Below, one piece after another: positions 18,566-30,273 of a DNA stretch of 64,000 bases. A model generated the notes under the pieces. The model was not told the origin of the DNA. It did no database searches and saw nothing but the letters and a program-made list of their open reading frames with translations. The stretch covers positions 1,302,001-1,366,000 of the forward strand of contig NC_022111.1 of the NCBI RefSeq assembly GCF_000163055.2. The letters are read 5' to 3'. Positions within the stretch are counted from its first letter, which is position 1. Each line of letters begins with the position of its first letter. The DNA comes from Prevotella sp. oral taxon 299 str. F0039 (GTDB taxonomy: Bacteria > Bacteroidota > Bacteroidia > Bacteroidales > Bacteroidaceae). The translations under genes and the position numbers were made by a program.

Positions 18566-20386
18566 TTTCAAAGCGTCGTAGTCAGTCGTTCCTTTTAATA
18601 AGCGTTTGCGCTGCTCATTGTAGTTGGGCGAAATTAAATTGTGTTGCTCTTTGTAGGCACTTGTTTTGATTCCAGCCAAGTAAAGCAATAGATGTGGCAG
18701 AGCATCGGTCATATATTTGCGGTTACGAGCTTTGCGAATGGCTCGCACAATCTCTGGATGTCGAACCGAATACTTGGTCGAAGACCAGATCCAAAAGGGT
18801 ATATCGAACTCTGCATGCGCCAAACGTGCATCTATTTTAGCCGAGTGTAAGCGACAAAAGAAATGCATGTCGCCTTCAAAACACTCTTCTCCATGATCGG
18901 GAACATATATCACTATGGCCTCTTTTTTCTCGAAACGACGGATAATTTGGTCAACAATTGAGTCGTTATACAAGATCGCATTGTCGTAATCGGATAATAT
19001 TCTGCGCTCTCTATTGTTATGGTTGGGCTTCATTTCTTCATAGTCTTCGCCCTTAAACTTCTTCCTATCGTTAGGACTTCGCTGACGATAATTAACGTGT
19101 TGACCAATTAAATGGAAGATGAAAAGATTGTTCTTGCCACTTTGTTCCTTTAAAGAATCGTACTCATGAAGCAGTCCTTCGTCGTAAGTATGTAGCTTAT
19201 CGTTGCGTGTATCGAATTGAGCTTTACTCAATTCTGCATTGTTTAAGAAGAAACCTCCACTTAAATCGTACACCGCTTCGCTTGCTTTGGGCAAGAATTG
19301 GTTGGTGATGAAGGTGACATGATAGCCCGCTTTACGGAACAATTCGGGAAAAAGTGGATAGTCGCACCACTCTCCTTTGTCGCCAACGGTGTAGGTAGAG
19401 AAGATGTGTTTGAACACAAAACTGGTTAAATTCCATGGGCTTACCACGTCGGTAAAGGGTATTAAGCGACCCTGTTTCTGTCGTTTTATCTGTCGAGGAG
19501 TGGTTGGTTTGATGTAACCATACTGCGAAGAGTGATGTCTGTTATAACTTTCCCCGATGATAAGAACGATGTTTGGCGAGGTGAACTCACAACTATCTAC
19601 ATCTACTTTCTTTGAAACTTCGATCAAACGGTCGAGCTGTTGCGATACAAGTGAATTGGCATACAAGCTGAACGCTAAACGATAGAGGGGGAGATAAAGT
19701 TCGGCATGGTCGTTTCCTGTTAGCTGATGTTCGGCATCTCCAATGTTTTGGGCGGTTAAAAGCTTATGTATCTTGCCCTTATTATGCGCTGTTGTGACAA
19801 CAGCCAATACCAAACAAAGAGCTACAACACTTGCTGTTATATATGAAGTGAAGGGCTTTACGAAGATATTACGCAGCTTTTCGATGAACGAGCTTACCAC
19901 TTTATTCTTGCTAAAAAGCTTTAGTAACGAGTGATGGAATGCCAAAACGATATTGAAAAGCATGAGAAGAAGAATGTGACCCACACCACCTAATAAGACA
20001 TCTGCCGACAAACACGAGCGAAGAAACTCGCCTGCTTCTCGTGAATCGGTTTCAAACATCAGCAATAACATCGTTGGATTGAGGGTAGAATCGAACTTAG
20101 TGAAGCAGTAAACATCTACTATTGCGATGCAATAACCTATGATATAGAAGAGAAAACGCACTATCTGTCGCACTTTGAGGGGCAAAAGGGCAAGGAAAGC
20201 GCACACCAAATAGAGGTCGACGAATAGCTCTAAATACAAATTCTTATACAGCTTCATCCACCATACATTAGGAAGTGTGTCCCAAGAGCACAGCCATCCA
20301 AGGAAATACATAAAGATAAAGAACACAAAATTTAGTTGGATTGGAGCTAAAATAATGCGTGCAAGGCGTTGAAAGATGCTCTTCAT
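18563..20386 (-). CDS. phosphoethanolamine transferase / sulfatase-fold membrane enzyme
   Basis: 607-residue inner-membrane enzyme with five N-terminal helices and a periplasmic alkaline-phosphatase-fold domain from about residue 270. Visible marks are GESYNRHHSSQYGY with metal-binding Glu, the probable threonine nucleophile in SPWNLTSF, and PDHGEECF with the Asp-His metal pair. The pattern is closest to CptA/EptA-type transferases that move phosphoethanolamine from phosphatidylethanolamine to LPS core or lipid A. As first gene of the envelope cluster it probably modifies the same surface polymer or lipid A; acceptor unknown. Confidence 0.85.
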   Translation of the reverse strand: MKSIFQRLARIILAPIQLNFVFFIFMYFLGWLCSWDTLPNVWWMKLYKNLYLELFVDLYLVCAFLALLPLKVRQIVRFLFYIIGYCIAIVDVYCFTKFDSTLNPTMLLLMFETDSREAGEFLRSCLSADVLLGGVGHILLLMLFNIVLAFHHSLLKLFSKNKVVSSFIEKLRNIFVKPFTSYITASVVALCLVLAVVTTAHNKGKIHKLLTAQNIGDAEHQLTGNDHAELYLPLYRLAFSLYANSLVSQQLDRLIEVSKKVDVDSCEFTSPNIVLIIGESYNRHHSSQYGYIKPTTPRQIKRQKQGRLIPFTDVVSPWNLTSFVFKHIFSTYTVGDKGEWCDYPLFPELFRKAGYHVTFITNQFLPKASEAVYDLSGGFFLNNAELSKAQFDTRNDKLHTYDEGLLHEYDSLKEQSGKNNLFIFHLIGQHVNYRQRSPNDRKKFKGEDYEEMKPNHNNRERRILSDYDNAILYNDSIVDQIIRRFEKKEAIVIYVPDHGEECFEGDMHFFCRLHSAKIDARLAHAEFDIPFWIWSSTKYSVRHPEIVRAIRKARNRKYMTDALPHLLLYLAGIKTSAYKEQHNLISPNYNEQRKRLLKGTTDYDALK

Positions 20387-20414
20387 TTCTTATGGATAAT
20401 TACTATTTAGTTTA

Positions 20415-20446
20415 CAAAAATAATGTTTTTTTATCATATCACCAAG
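20415..20446 (-). promoter_or_regulatory. putative promoter of the envelope cluster
   Basis: On the minus strand, -7 TATTTTTG (20415-20422) with a 20-bp spacer to CTTG (20443-20446), one mismatch from the -33 TTTG. It lies 29 bp upstream of the first gene. Confidence 0.5.
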
Positions 20447-20934
20447 TAAAAATGGGCATTGAAAACGAACATCTTTCAGTAAATTCTATATTGAGTAAAA
20501 ACGAGATGCAAAAGAGTTGATTAGCAACTATTCGACACTTAAAATATATTGAGTTGAAAGTTGTAGAAAAAGTTCATTTGTTTAGGATGATAAAAGCATT
20601 GCTTTAGGGGTGTAAACACAATGATATTGCAGTGTAAAAGCAGTGAGATTAGAGGCTAAAAGCACTGTGTTTCTAAATAGATGACTAAACGATTGATTCT
20701 TAGTGGGGATGCTAATGGCTCTTGACTTTGGTTCACTGCGGTGAGCATAAAGCAAGAGCTGTTTACGATTCACATAGTAAACAGCTCTTAAAACCACAGG
20801 ATAAAATTTATTATTCTTCCTAAAATCAATCTTCTTTTTTTGATCTTTATAGTTTGTTTGTAGACAGATTAAAGGCAATTATATGAAATAGAACTATGAA
20901 CTAAGTTCAAATAGTGTGATTATTATGGATAGTA
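20447..20934. other. gene-free stretch with hairpin and palindrome
   Basis: No credible gene. It contains repeat array F, a perfect 13-bp hairpin (AAGAGCTGTTTAC, 20754-20766, with 20777-20789; 10-nt loop) that is not next to any stop codon, and the palindrome TGAACTAAGTTCA at 20897-20909. Confidence 0.55.
20590..20680. repeat. 22-bp repeat array F (4 units)
   Basis: Four units upstream of the envelope cluster promoter, left arms (AAAAGC) best kept. Confidence 0.8.
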
Positions 20935-20979
20935 AAAAGAGTTCTCTCTTAGTTTATAGAAATAAGAGAGAACTCTTTT
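20935..20979 (-). terminator. intrinsic terminator of the GH97 gene
   Basis: Perfect 17-bp stem (20935-20951 with 20963-20979), 11-nt loop, 11 bp after the GH97 stop; on the minus strand the stem ends in TTTT. Confidence 0.85.
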
Positions 20980-20989
20980 ACAACATATT

Positions 20990-23781
<2,792 letters not shown>

Positions 23782-23789
23782 TAACTTTG
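23782..23789 (+). promoter_or_regulatory. putative -7 element of the SusR-like gene
   Basis: TAACTTTG, a good Bacteroidetes -7 box, about 50 bp upstream of the start; the -33 region is poor. A GGAG stands 8-12 bp before the ATG, an unusually clear ribosome-binding site for this phylum. Confidence 0.5.
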
Positions 23790-23840
23790 TATTTTGAATG
23801 TTTGAAATCTCTATTTATATCATAAAAAGGAGTTTGCTAT

Positions 23841-25496
23841 ATGCTAAAATATTTTCTTTTCAACAATAAAAACGAATCAATTGTTGGTGTTGTAATGATG
23901 TTGTTGTTTGTGTTTGTTTTACCTTTAGAATCGAAAAACAAAACAAATTTAACGGTACTTGATGGTTTTATTAAGCAGCGGCAATATTATGTGGAGCTAA
24001 AAGAGCGTCAGTTGGAGTTGTTAAAGGCTTCGGTAAAGAATACTCATGATGAGGAAAGGCGATTGAAACTATATAATGAGATTTATGAAAACTATAACTC
24101 GTTTGTTTATGACTCTGCAATGAACTATGTAAACAAGGGCTTGCAACTGGCACTTGCTATCAATAACAAACATTATATCACACTTAATCAATTGCATAAG
24201 GCACTTCTTTTAGGAACAAGAGGTTTTTATTATGAGGCAATTAGTAGTATTTCTGATATCAATGTTGAGGCGTTGGCACCGCAATTACGCTTTGAATATT
24301 ATTTTACGTTATATCGAGTGTATGCTTTATGGGGTGAATATTGTGCAGATAGTGATTATGCTCCACAATATGAGGCACTGAAAATAAAGTATATAGAAGA
24401 TGCACTTGCAGTGGTTCAGAGAGGAACTGCCACGTATTATTATATATTAGGTGAGTATGCTCACTATAAAGAACGGGATATGGAGCGTGCGGAAAAGTGT
24501 TATTTAGAGGCTCTTAGGCGTTCTACTCCATCGGATCGACTTTATGCTTCGGCTGCTTTTATGGTAGCTTATTGTAACACTGAGAATGAAATGGTGTATG
24601 AAGAATATCTCATTAAGGCAGCGATTAGTGACATTGTGCGACCTACTAAGGATAATATTGCACTGCAAGATCTTGCGGTACACTTGCTGGATGATAATCC
24701 AAAGAATATTGAAAGGGCTGATAGATATATCAGTATATCTATGGAAGATGCTCGTTTTTATAACAATAGATTGAGAACTTTCGAGATCTCGAGTAAACTT
24801 CCCATCATTACCTCTACTTATAAGGAGGTGATAAATCAGCAAAATACAAACCGACTTATGATTATTGCGATTATAACCCTACTTTCTATAGGTCTGATTA
24901 TTTCGCTTGTTTTAATCATTCGTCAAAATAAATTGCTCAGAATAAACAAGAAAGAACTTTCTGTGAGTAATGAGTTATTGCAGGAATTAAATGGACATTT
25001 GTTGCAAACCAATAATAAACGTGAGGAATTAGCTAAGTTATATATTGAGTTATGCGCCAAATACATTGATAAATTGGCAAAATATCAAAGTATGGTAAAG
25101 CGTAAAATTATGGCAAATAGGGTGAATGAGCTTCTTACAAAGGTTTCTTCTTCTCGAATGTCTGAAGAAGATTCGGCTGTGTTTATGGCACGTTTTGATA
25201 AAGCCTTTTTTGCTTTATATCCTTCTTTTGTAGACGAATTGTCGGCTCTTCTTCAGCCTTCGGGAAGGCTTTCTTTAGAAGATGGAGGTACGATGAGTAC
25301 CAAATTACGTATTTTTGCGCTCATTCGTTTAGGCATAAAAGAAAGTTCTGAGATTGCAACTTTGTTATTTTATTCTCCTCAAACCATTTATAATTATCGT
25401 TCTGAGTTGAAAAAATTAGCACTTAATCCTGAAACGTTTGAAGATGATGTACGACGACTTTGTATAACTTTGCGTAAAGGTTCTGAGCTGAAATAA
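23841..25496 (+). CDS. SusR-like transmembrane regulator (DUF6377-type, TPR N-domain)
   Basis: 551 residues: N-terminal signal or anchor helix (about 15-31), a periplasmic region of TPR-like helices (about 40-330), a membrane helix (about 335-358), a coiled-coil (365-400) and a C-terminal helix-turn-helix (about 489-524, with IKESSEIATLLFYSPQTIYNYR). This is the layout of SusR, which senses maltooligosaccharides in the periplasm and activates starch-use genes. Divergent placement from the GH97 gene suggests that it controls that gene. Ligand and targets are inference. Confidence 0.8.
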   Translation: MLKYFLFNNKNESIVGVVMMLLFVFVLPLESKNKTNLTVLDGFIKQRQYYVELKERQLELLKASVKNTHDEERRLKLYNEIYENYNSFVYDSAMNYVNKGLQLALAINNKHYITLNQLHKALLLGTRGFYYEAISSISDINVEALAPQLRFEYYFTLYRVYALWGEYCADSDYAPQYEALKIKYIEDALAVVQRGTATYYYILGEYAHYKERDMERAEKCYLEALRRSTPSDRLYASAAFMVAYCNTENEMVYEEYLIKAAISDIVRPTKDNIALQDLAVHLLDDNPKNIERADRYISISMEDARFYNNRLRTFEISSKLPIITSTYKEVINQQNTNRLMIIAIITLLSIGLIISLVLIIRQNKLLRINKKELSVSNELLQELNGHLLQTNNKREELAKLYIELCAKYIDKLAKYQSMVKRKIMANRVNELLTKVSSSRMSEEDSAVFMARFDKAFFALYPSFVDELSALLQPSGRLSLEDGGTMSTKLRIFALIRLGIKESSEIATLLFYSPQTIYNYRSELKKLALNPETFEDDVRRLCITLRKGSELK

Positions 25497-25552
25497 TGAC
25501 TCTTATTTGATTAGTCTTATAAACTTTTTTTGTTGTAGGTGTGTTATATTGT

Positions 25553-25640
25553 TCTAAAAGGAATGCTTTTAGGGTGTAATAAGTGTGTTTTTGCAGTGTA
25601 AAAGCATTGATGTTGCAGTCCTATTGTAATGCTTTTGACA
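25553..25640. repeat. 22-bp repeat array G (4 units)
   Basis: Four units between two convergent genes; the last unit supplies the loop of the terminator at 25613-25656. Confidence 0.75.
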
Positions 25641-25656
25641 TACAATAGGACTGCAA
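25613..25656. terminator. bidirectional terminator overlapping array G
   Basis: Perfect 16-bp stem (TTGCAGTCCTATTGTA, 25613-25628, with 25641-25656). The 12-nt loop carries the AATGCTTTT right arm of the 22-bp repeat. It separates the convergent SusR-like and DsbA-like genes. Confidence 0.7.
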
Positions 25657-25753
25657 TTATACGAGTTCCTAACTGACTTGCAACTCGTAGAGAATATTTT
25701 TTATTGAATTTTATAAGGGTTTGCGGTGGTAATGGCTATTCTTCTTGTATGAA

Positions 25754-26656
25754 TTAGCCTAAAGTGCAAACGCCAGTAGTGAGGTCGCACGACATTGTTT
25801 TTGATGGTTTAACAACAAAAAAGCTTGTTCCTGCGGTTTTCTTTTGCAACAATCCAGACTCGATAAGTGGCTCAATGGCTTTTTCTACATCTGCAATAGT
25901 TGCTAGGTTAAATGCTAAACGAATTTCTTCTGCTGCCATCTTGGGGTGCTCTTGCATAAAGGCAAGGAGCGACTCGGGTGTAAATTGTACTTCAACAGGA
26001 GTAAGACTGCCTTTAGAAATCGCCTTAACAACAGCAGAAAGCTCTTCGTATGTGCGATAACTCTTCAACTTCATGGTCTTACCTTCATATTCAAAGAAGA
26101 AAGTTGGGAAATATTCTATATCGCTCGAAGCGGTTAGTTGGAAGTCTTCTTCAAACTTCTTTTGAGCCGATTCATCGTTCATGTGTTCTAAAAAGGCTGC
26201 AATGTCTATTCCTGTTTCGTCGGCAATATTCATTAATTCGCCTTCGTCTAAGATGTCTCTACGTTCTGCAAAGGCTGCAGCACGCAAGTTATAGAGGAAT
26301 AAATCGGCAAGATGTGGAGCGGCAAGTTGCGCTGCTTTGTAGGCTATATTTGAAAGGAAAGAAGACGCTTTCTGTTCTGAATAGATCTCAACTCCATTCA
26401 TATCCACGGGCATGTGGTGCTTCTTCTCCGATTCTACGGTGTGTTCTACCACCTCTTTATTAAAGTTTGCATAGTAATCGCTAATCGATTGCGATTCGGG
26501 ACGTTCTTTATTTAAATCTTCAACCAGTCCTCCCATAATGCTCTCGAATTCGATTTGCTGTGGGAAATGGGTTTCTAACTTACGTAAAAAAGGTTCTTCG
26601 CCCCAGCACCAAGGGCACAATGGGTCGGTGAATATGGTAATCTTTACTTTCGACAT
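25754..26656 (-). CDS. DsbA-family (FrnE-like) thioredoxin-fold protein
   Basis: 300-residue cytoplasmic protein (no signal peptide) with an N-terminal active site CPWCWG (C14, C17), the helical insert of the FrnE/2-hydroxychromene-isomerase-like DsbA family, and a C-terminal segment (about 230-300) that looks like a small winged helix and ends in a CDLTTGVC pair. Such proteins act as thiol-disulfide oxidoreductases, often in stress responses. The C-terminal cysteines may be a second redox pair, which is inference. It is monocistronic and convergent with the regulator gene. Confidence 0.85.
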   Translation of the reverse strand: MSKVKITIFTDPLCPWCWGEEPFLRKLETHFPQQIEFESIMGGLVEDLNKERPESQSISDYYANFNKEVVEHTVESEKKHHMPVDMNGVEIYSEQKASSFLSNIAYKAAQLAAPHLADLFLYNLRAAAFAERRDILDEGELMNIADETGIDIAAFLEHMNDESAQKKFEEDFQLTASSDIEYFPTFFFEYEGKTMKLKSYRTYEELSAVVKAISKGSLTPVEVQFTPESLLAFMQEHPKMAAEEIRLAFNLATIADVEKAIEPLIESGLLQKKTAGTSFFVVKPSKTMSCDLTTGVCTLG

Positions 26657-26859
26657 ATTATTATTTATTTTCTAGTTAACTTGTAGTTCGTTTATAATCA
26701 ATCTGTTTTATATCATTAAATTGCCAAACACCATGCCAAAATAAAGAAATAAATGCCCTGCTTGTTTATATATCTTGGTTTGAAGTGACATTCTCGTAGG
26801 TAGTTTTTATGGCCAAAATAAAAGGATAATGTACCTCAAACATATAAAAAACAAGTGTA

Positions 26860-26889
26860 TGTTGTAGCCCTTAAAACAAAGCTACAACA
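26860..26889 (-). terminator. intrinsic terminator of upp
   Basis: Stem TGTTGTAGC (26860-26868) with 26881-26889, 12-nt loop, followed on the minus strand by TTGTTTTTT. Confidence 0.7.
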
Positions 26890-26923
26890 CAATAACTTTT
26901 CGTCTGTTTTTACCTAAAAACGA

Positions 26924-27583
26924 TTATAGCTTACCGCCATAGCATAGGTCTCCAGCGTCACCAAAGCCAGGAACGATATACTTATGCTCGTTAAGTTTTT
27001 CGTCAATAGCTGCACACCACACAGTAGTTTCAGCATCTGGGAAAGTCTTTCTGATGTGTTCGATGCCCTCAGGACATGCAATTACACATGCAACATGCAC
27101 GCATTTAGGAGTTCCTTTGGTTAAAATTGCTTTGTAACCCATCTCCATTGAACCACCTGTTGCAAGCATAGGATCGGCAATAATCAATGTTTTTCCATCA
27201 ATATCAGGTGTAGCCAAGTACTCAACATGAATGCCAACGTTGTGATGTTCTGCGTCGGTATATTCACGATATGCGCTTACAAAGGCGTTTCCTGCATGAT
27301 CAAAAACATTTAAAAAGCCATTATGAAAAGGTAAACCAGCACGAAATATAGTTGCAAGGACAACCTTGTCGGTGAGCAAATTCACTGTAGCTTCGCCAAG
27401 AGGAGTGGTTACTTTGGTTGGTTCGTAATCTAAAGTTTTTGAAATTTCAAAAGCTTCGAACTCGCCAATGCGTTGAATGTTGTTTCTAAAAAGGAAACGA
27501 TTCTTTTGATAATCCACATCTCTCATCTCTGCCATGTATTGGTTGATGATTGAATTTTGCTCACTTAAGTTAACTATCTTCAT
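26924..27583 (-). CDS. upp: uracil phosphoribosyltransferase
   Basis: Cytoplasmic salvage enzyme: uracil + PRPP gives UMP. 219 residues, close to the family's usual 208-215. It has the PRPP-binding motif IIADPMLATGGSM, the conserved ATIFRAGLPF segment and the C-terminal uracil-contact motif GFGDAGDL. Monocistronic with its own terminator. Confidence 0.95.
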   Translation of the reverse strand: MKIVNLSEQNSIINQYMAEMRDVDYQKNRFLFRNNIQRIGEFEAFEISKTLDYEPTKVTTPLGEATVNLLTDKVVLATIFRAGLPFHNGFLNVFDHAGNAFVSAYREYTDAEHHNVGIHVEYLATPDIDGKTLIIADPMLATGGSMEMGYKAILTKGTPKCVHVACVIACPEGIEHIRKTFPDAETTVWCAAIDEKLNEHKYIVPGFGDAGDLCYGGKL

Positions 27584-28093
27584 GTTTGTTGGTGTTTAAA
27601 ATATCTTTCTCTACATGTAAATAGGGTTTCCTTTGTTTCATAAAGGTTGATATTCTTACTTCATAATTGCACGATAATAATGCATATTTTTTCTCCCGAT
27701 TCCTAAAAAAAATCGGTTCTTTTATAAAGAGAAGAATCCCTTTTGTTACAAAAGACCTAATTGGATGCAAAAATAAGAAAAATAAATTGAACATCAATAA
27801 TAAAACGCAAAGAATAAACAAAAGAGAAGAACAATTTGTTATTTGTTTTTATTTCATTCTCATGTCTATTGTGCGAAAGTGGAATGCCAATCTTTTTGGT
27901 GTGATTTACTAATTGAGAGGGGGCATATAATAAAGGTATTGAAGGGTAGGGAAAGTGATATCGAGTAAAGATAATATAGAATCATTAAATATTAAATTGA
28001 CAAGTACAATTTACAAAAGGGTATAAAGAGACTTGTTTTTATTTTCTTTAACCAATAAAAATGCTCGAGAAAGGTAATTTTATACTCTCTATT
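27584..28093. other. gene-free divergent region between upp and pckA
   Basis: About 500 bp. A minus-strand TATTTTTG at 27768-27775 is a possible upp -7 element with a leader of about 180 nt. No repeat array or credible gene is seen. Confidence 0.4.
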
Positions 28094-28124
28094 TTTGGTC
28101 ATTTAGGTAAAATAACTAACTTTG
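28094..28124 (+). promoter_or_regulatory. pckA promoter
   Basis: TTTG (28094-28097), 19-bp spacer, TAACTTTG (28117-28124): a full match to the Bacteroidetes sigma-ABfr consensus, 57 bp upstream of the start codon. Confidence 0.8.
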
Positions 28125-28180
28125 TAGCAGATTAATAATAAAGAAAAAACATTTTATTTAAAAACAAATACATTATAACA

Positions 28181-29794
28181 ATGGCAAAGTTTGACAAATC
28201 AGTACTTGAAAAGTACGGTATTACAGGTACAACAGAAGTTGTTTACAACCCTTCATATGAAGTGTTGTTTGAAGAAGAAACAAAAGAAAGTTTAGTAGGA
28301 TTTGAAAGAGGTCAAGAGACAGAACTTGGTGCTGTGAACGTTAAAACTGGTGTTTACACAGGTCGTTCTCCTAAAGATAAGTTTATTGTAGATGATGCAA
28401 CATCACACGATACTGTATGGTGGACAACTCCAGAATATCCAAATGACAACCATCCTGCAACACAAGAAGCATGGAATGTTGTTAATGATTTAGCTAAGAA
28501 AGAACTTTCTAACAAGCGTTTATTCGTTGTTGATGGTTTCTGTGGAGCTAATAAAGACACAAGAATGAAGATTCGTTTCATCGTGGAAGTTGCTTGGCAA
28601 GCTCACTTTGTAACAAATATGTTCATCAAACCAACATGTCAAGAAGAATTAGATCAAGAACCAGACTTTATCGTTTACAACGCTTCTAAGGCTAAAGTTG
28701 AAAACTATAAAGAACTAGGTCTTAACTCAGAAACAGCTGTTGTATTCAATGTTACAACAAGAGAACAAATCATTTTGAACACATGGTATGGTGGTGAAAT
28801 GAAGAAAGGTATGTTCTCTATGATGAACTACTTCCTTCCTTTGAAGGGTATTGCATCAATGCACTGCTCTGCTAACACTGACATGGAAGGCAAAAACACA
28901 GCTATCTTCTTCGGATTATCAGGTACTGGTAAGACAACTCTTTCAACAGATCCTAAGCGTTTGCTTATCGGTGACGACGAACATGGATGGGATGACAATG
29001 GTGTATTCAACTTCGAAGGTGGTTGCTATGCTAAGGTTATCAATCTTGATAAAGAGTCTGAGCCAGACATCTACCGTGCAATCCGTCGTGATGCATTGTT
29101 AGAAAACGTTACAGTTGACGCTAATGGTAAGATCGATTTCACAGATAAGAGCACAACAGAAAATACTCGTGTATCTTATCCTATCAATCATATTGATAAC
29201 ATTGTTAAGCCAGTTTCTGCAGGTCCTGCAGCTAAACAAGTTATTTTCTTAAGTGCTGATGCATTCGGAGTGCTTCCTCCAGTATCAATCTTAACACCAG
29301 AACAAACTAAATATTACTTCCTTTCAGGTTTCACAGCTAAGCTAGCTGGTACAGAAAGAGGTATCACTGAACCAACACCAACATTCTCTGCATGTTTCGG
29401 ACAAGCATTCCTTGAATTGCATCCAACAAAATATGCTGAAGAACTAGTTAAGAAAATGGAGAAGAATGGTGCTAAGGCATACTTGGTAAACACAGGTTGG
29501 AACGGTACAGGTAAGCGTATTTCTATTAAGGATACACGTGGTATCATCGACGGAATCCTTAGCGGTGACATCAACTCTGCACCAACTAAGAAGCTTCCTA
29601 TCTTCGACTTCGAGATCCCAACTCAACTAGAAGGTGTTGCAACAGAAATCCTTGATCCTCGTGATACATATGCTGATGCAGCAGAATGGACTAAGAAAGC
29701 AGAAGACCTAGCAGCTCGTTTCATCAAGAACTTCAAGAAATATGAAGGCAACGAAGCTGGTAAAGCTCTTGTAGCAGCTGGTCCTCAGTTGTAA
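28181..29794 (+). CDS. pckA: phosphoenolpyruvate carboxykinase (ATP)
   Basis: Interconverts oxaloacetate + ATP and PEP + CO2 + ADP. In anaerobic Bacteroidota it usually runs in the CO2-fixing direction toward succinate. 537 residues, standard length. Motifs: GRSPKDKF (61-68, oxaloacetate site), kinase-1a P-loop GLSGTGKTT (245-253), kinase-2 GDDEHGW (264-270). Codon use is visibly more biased than in neighbours (GCT, GGT, ACA and GAA strongly preferred), consistent with high expression. It has a consensus promoter and a strong terminator, so it is monocistronic. Confidence 0.96.
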   Translation: MAKFDKSVLEKYGITGTTEVVYNPSYEVLFEEETKESLVGFERGQETELGAVNVKTGVYTGRSPKDKFIVDDATSHDTVWWTTPEYPNDNHPATQEAWNVVNDLAKKELSNKRLFVVDGFCGANKDTRMKIRFIVEVAWQAHFVTNMFIKPTCQEELDQEPDFIVYNASKAKVENYKELGLNSETAVVFNVTTREQIILNTWYGGEMKKGMFSMMNYFLPLKGIASMHCSANTDMEGKNTAIFFGLSGTGKTTLSTDPKRLLIGDDEHGWDDNGVFNFEGGCYAKVINLDKESEPDIYRAIRRDALLENVTVDANGKIDFTDKSTTENTRVSYPINHIDNIVKPVSAGPAAKQVIFLSADAFGVLPPVSILTPEQTKYYFLSGFTAKLAGTERGITEPTPTFSACFGQAFLELHPTKYAEELVKKMEKNGAKAYLVNTGWNGTGKRISIKDTRGIIDGILSGDINSAPTKKLPIFDFEIPTQLEGVATEILDPRDTYADAAEWTKKAEDLAARFIKNFKKYEGNEAGKALVAAGPQL

Positions 29795-29835
29795 GAAACA
29801 ACGTTAGATGCTTCAAGACATCTAGTTAAACAATA

Positions 29836-29869
29836 AAAAGGAGTTTGCTTTAAACGGCAAACTCCTTTT
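29836..29869 (+). terminator. intrinsic terminator of pckA
   Basis: Perfect 13-bp stem AAAAGGAGTTTGC (29836-29848) with 29857-29869, 8-nt loop, then a T-rich tail. Confidence 0.88.
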
Positions 29870-30192
29870 CTTTTATACCCCAATCAAAGCGAAATCACTT
29901 TTCAAAAAGGCATTGACATTCATGTTGTCGATATCCCTTTTACAAAAAAGATCTTCACTTTCGTCTCGCTTAAAACAATCCTTTTCTTTAATCTAAAGCG
30001 AATTAAAGCTTCGAAAGATATCGCCCATGAAAGTCTTTAGTAAAGAGATAAATCCCTCTTCAGAATAAAACAGATTTATATTTAGACAGATGTAAAATGT
30101 AATAGGTATTTACAAGAGAGATAACCATTCCTTGATCGATCTTCATCTACTCCTATTCTTAATTCTCCCGTACTATCCAATACATAAAAAAA
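29870..30192. other. gene-free stretch after pckA
   Basis: About 320 bp of AT-rich sequence between two terminators. No gene, array or convincing regulatory site is visible. Confidence 0.5.
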
Positions 30193-30248
30193 GAAAGGCT
30201 GTTGCTTCTACCTTTGCGGTGTATAGCAACAACCTTTCACCAAAAAAC
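30193..30248 (-). terminator. intrinsic terminator of the GH109-like gene
   Basis: Stem of 6 + 7 bp with one mismatch (GAAAGG then TGTTGCT, 30193-30206; partner 30235-30248), followed on the minus strand by a run of T. Confidence 0.75.
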
Positions 30249-30273
30249 TAATGAATATATATATTATGAAAAA

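Noticed and set aside
20582..20878. 98-residue minus-strand open frame between the envelope cluster and GH97
   Set aside because: It runs through repeat array F and the 13-bp hairpin, resembles no family and has no promoter or coding bias.
27570..27821. 83-residue minus-strand frame upstream of upp
   Set aside because: Hydrophobic and Lys-rich AT-driven sequence overlapping the upp start and a possible promoter; no family resemblance.
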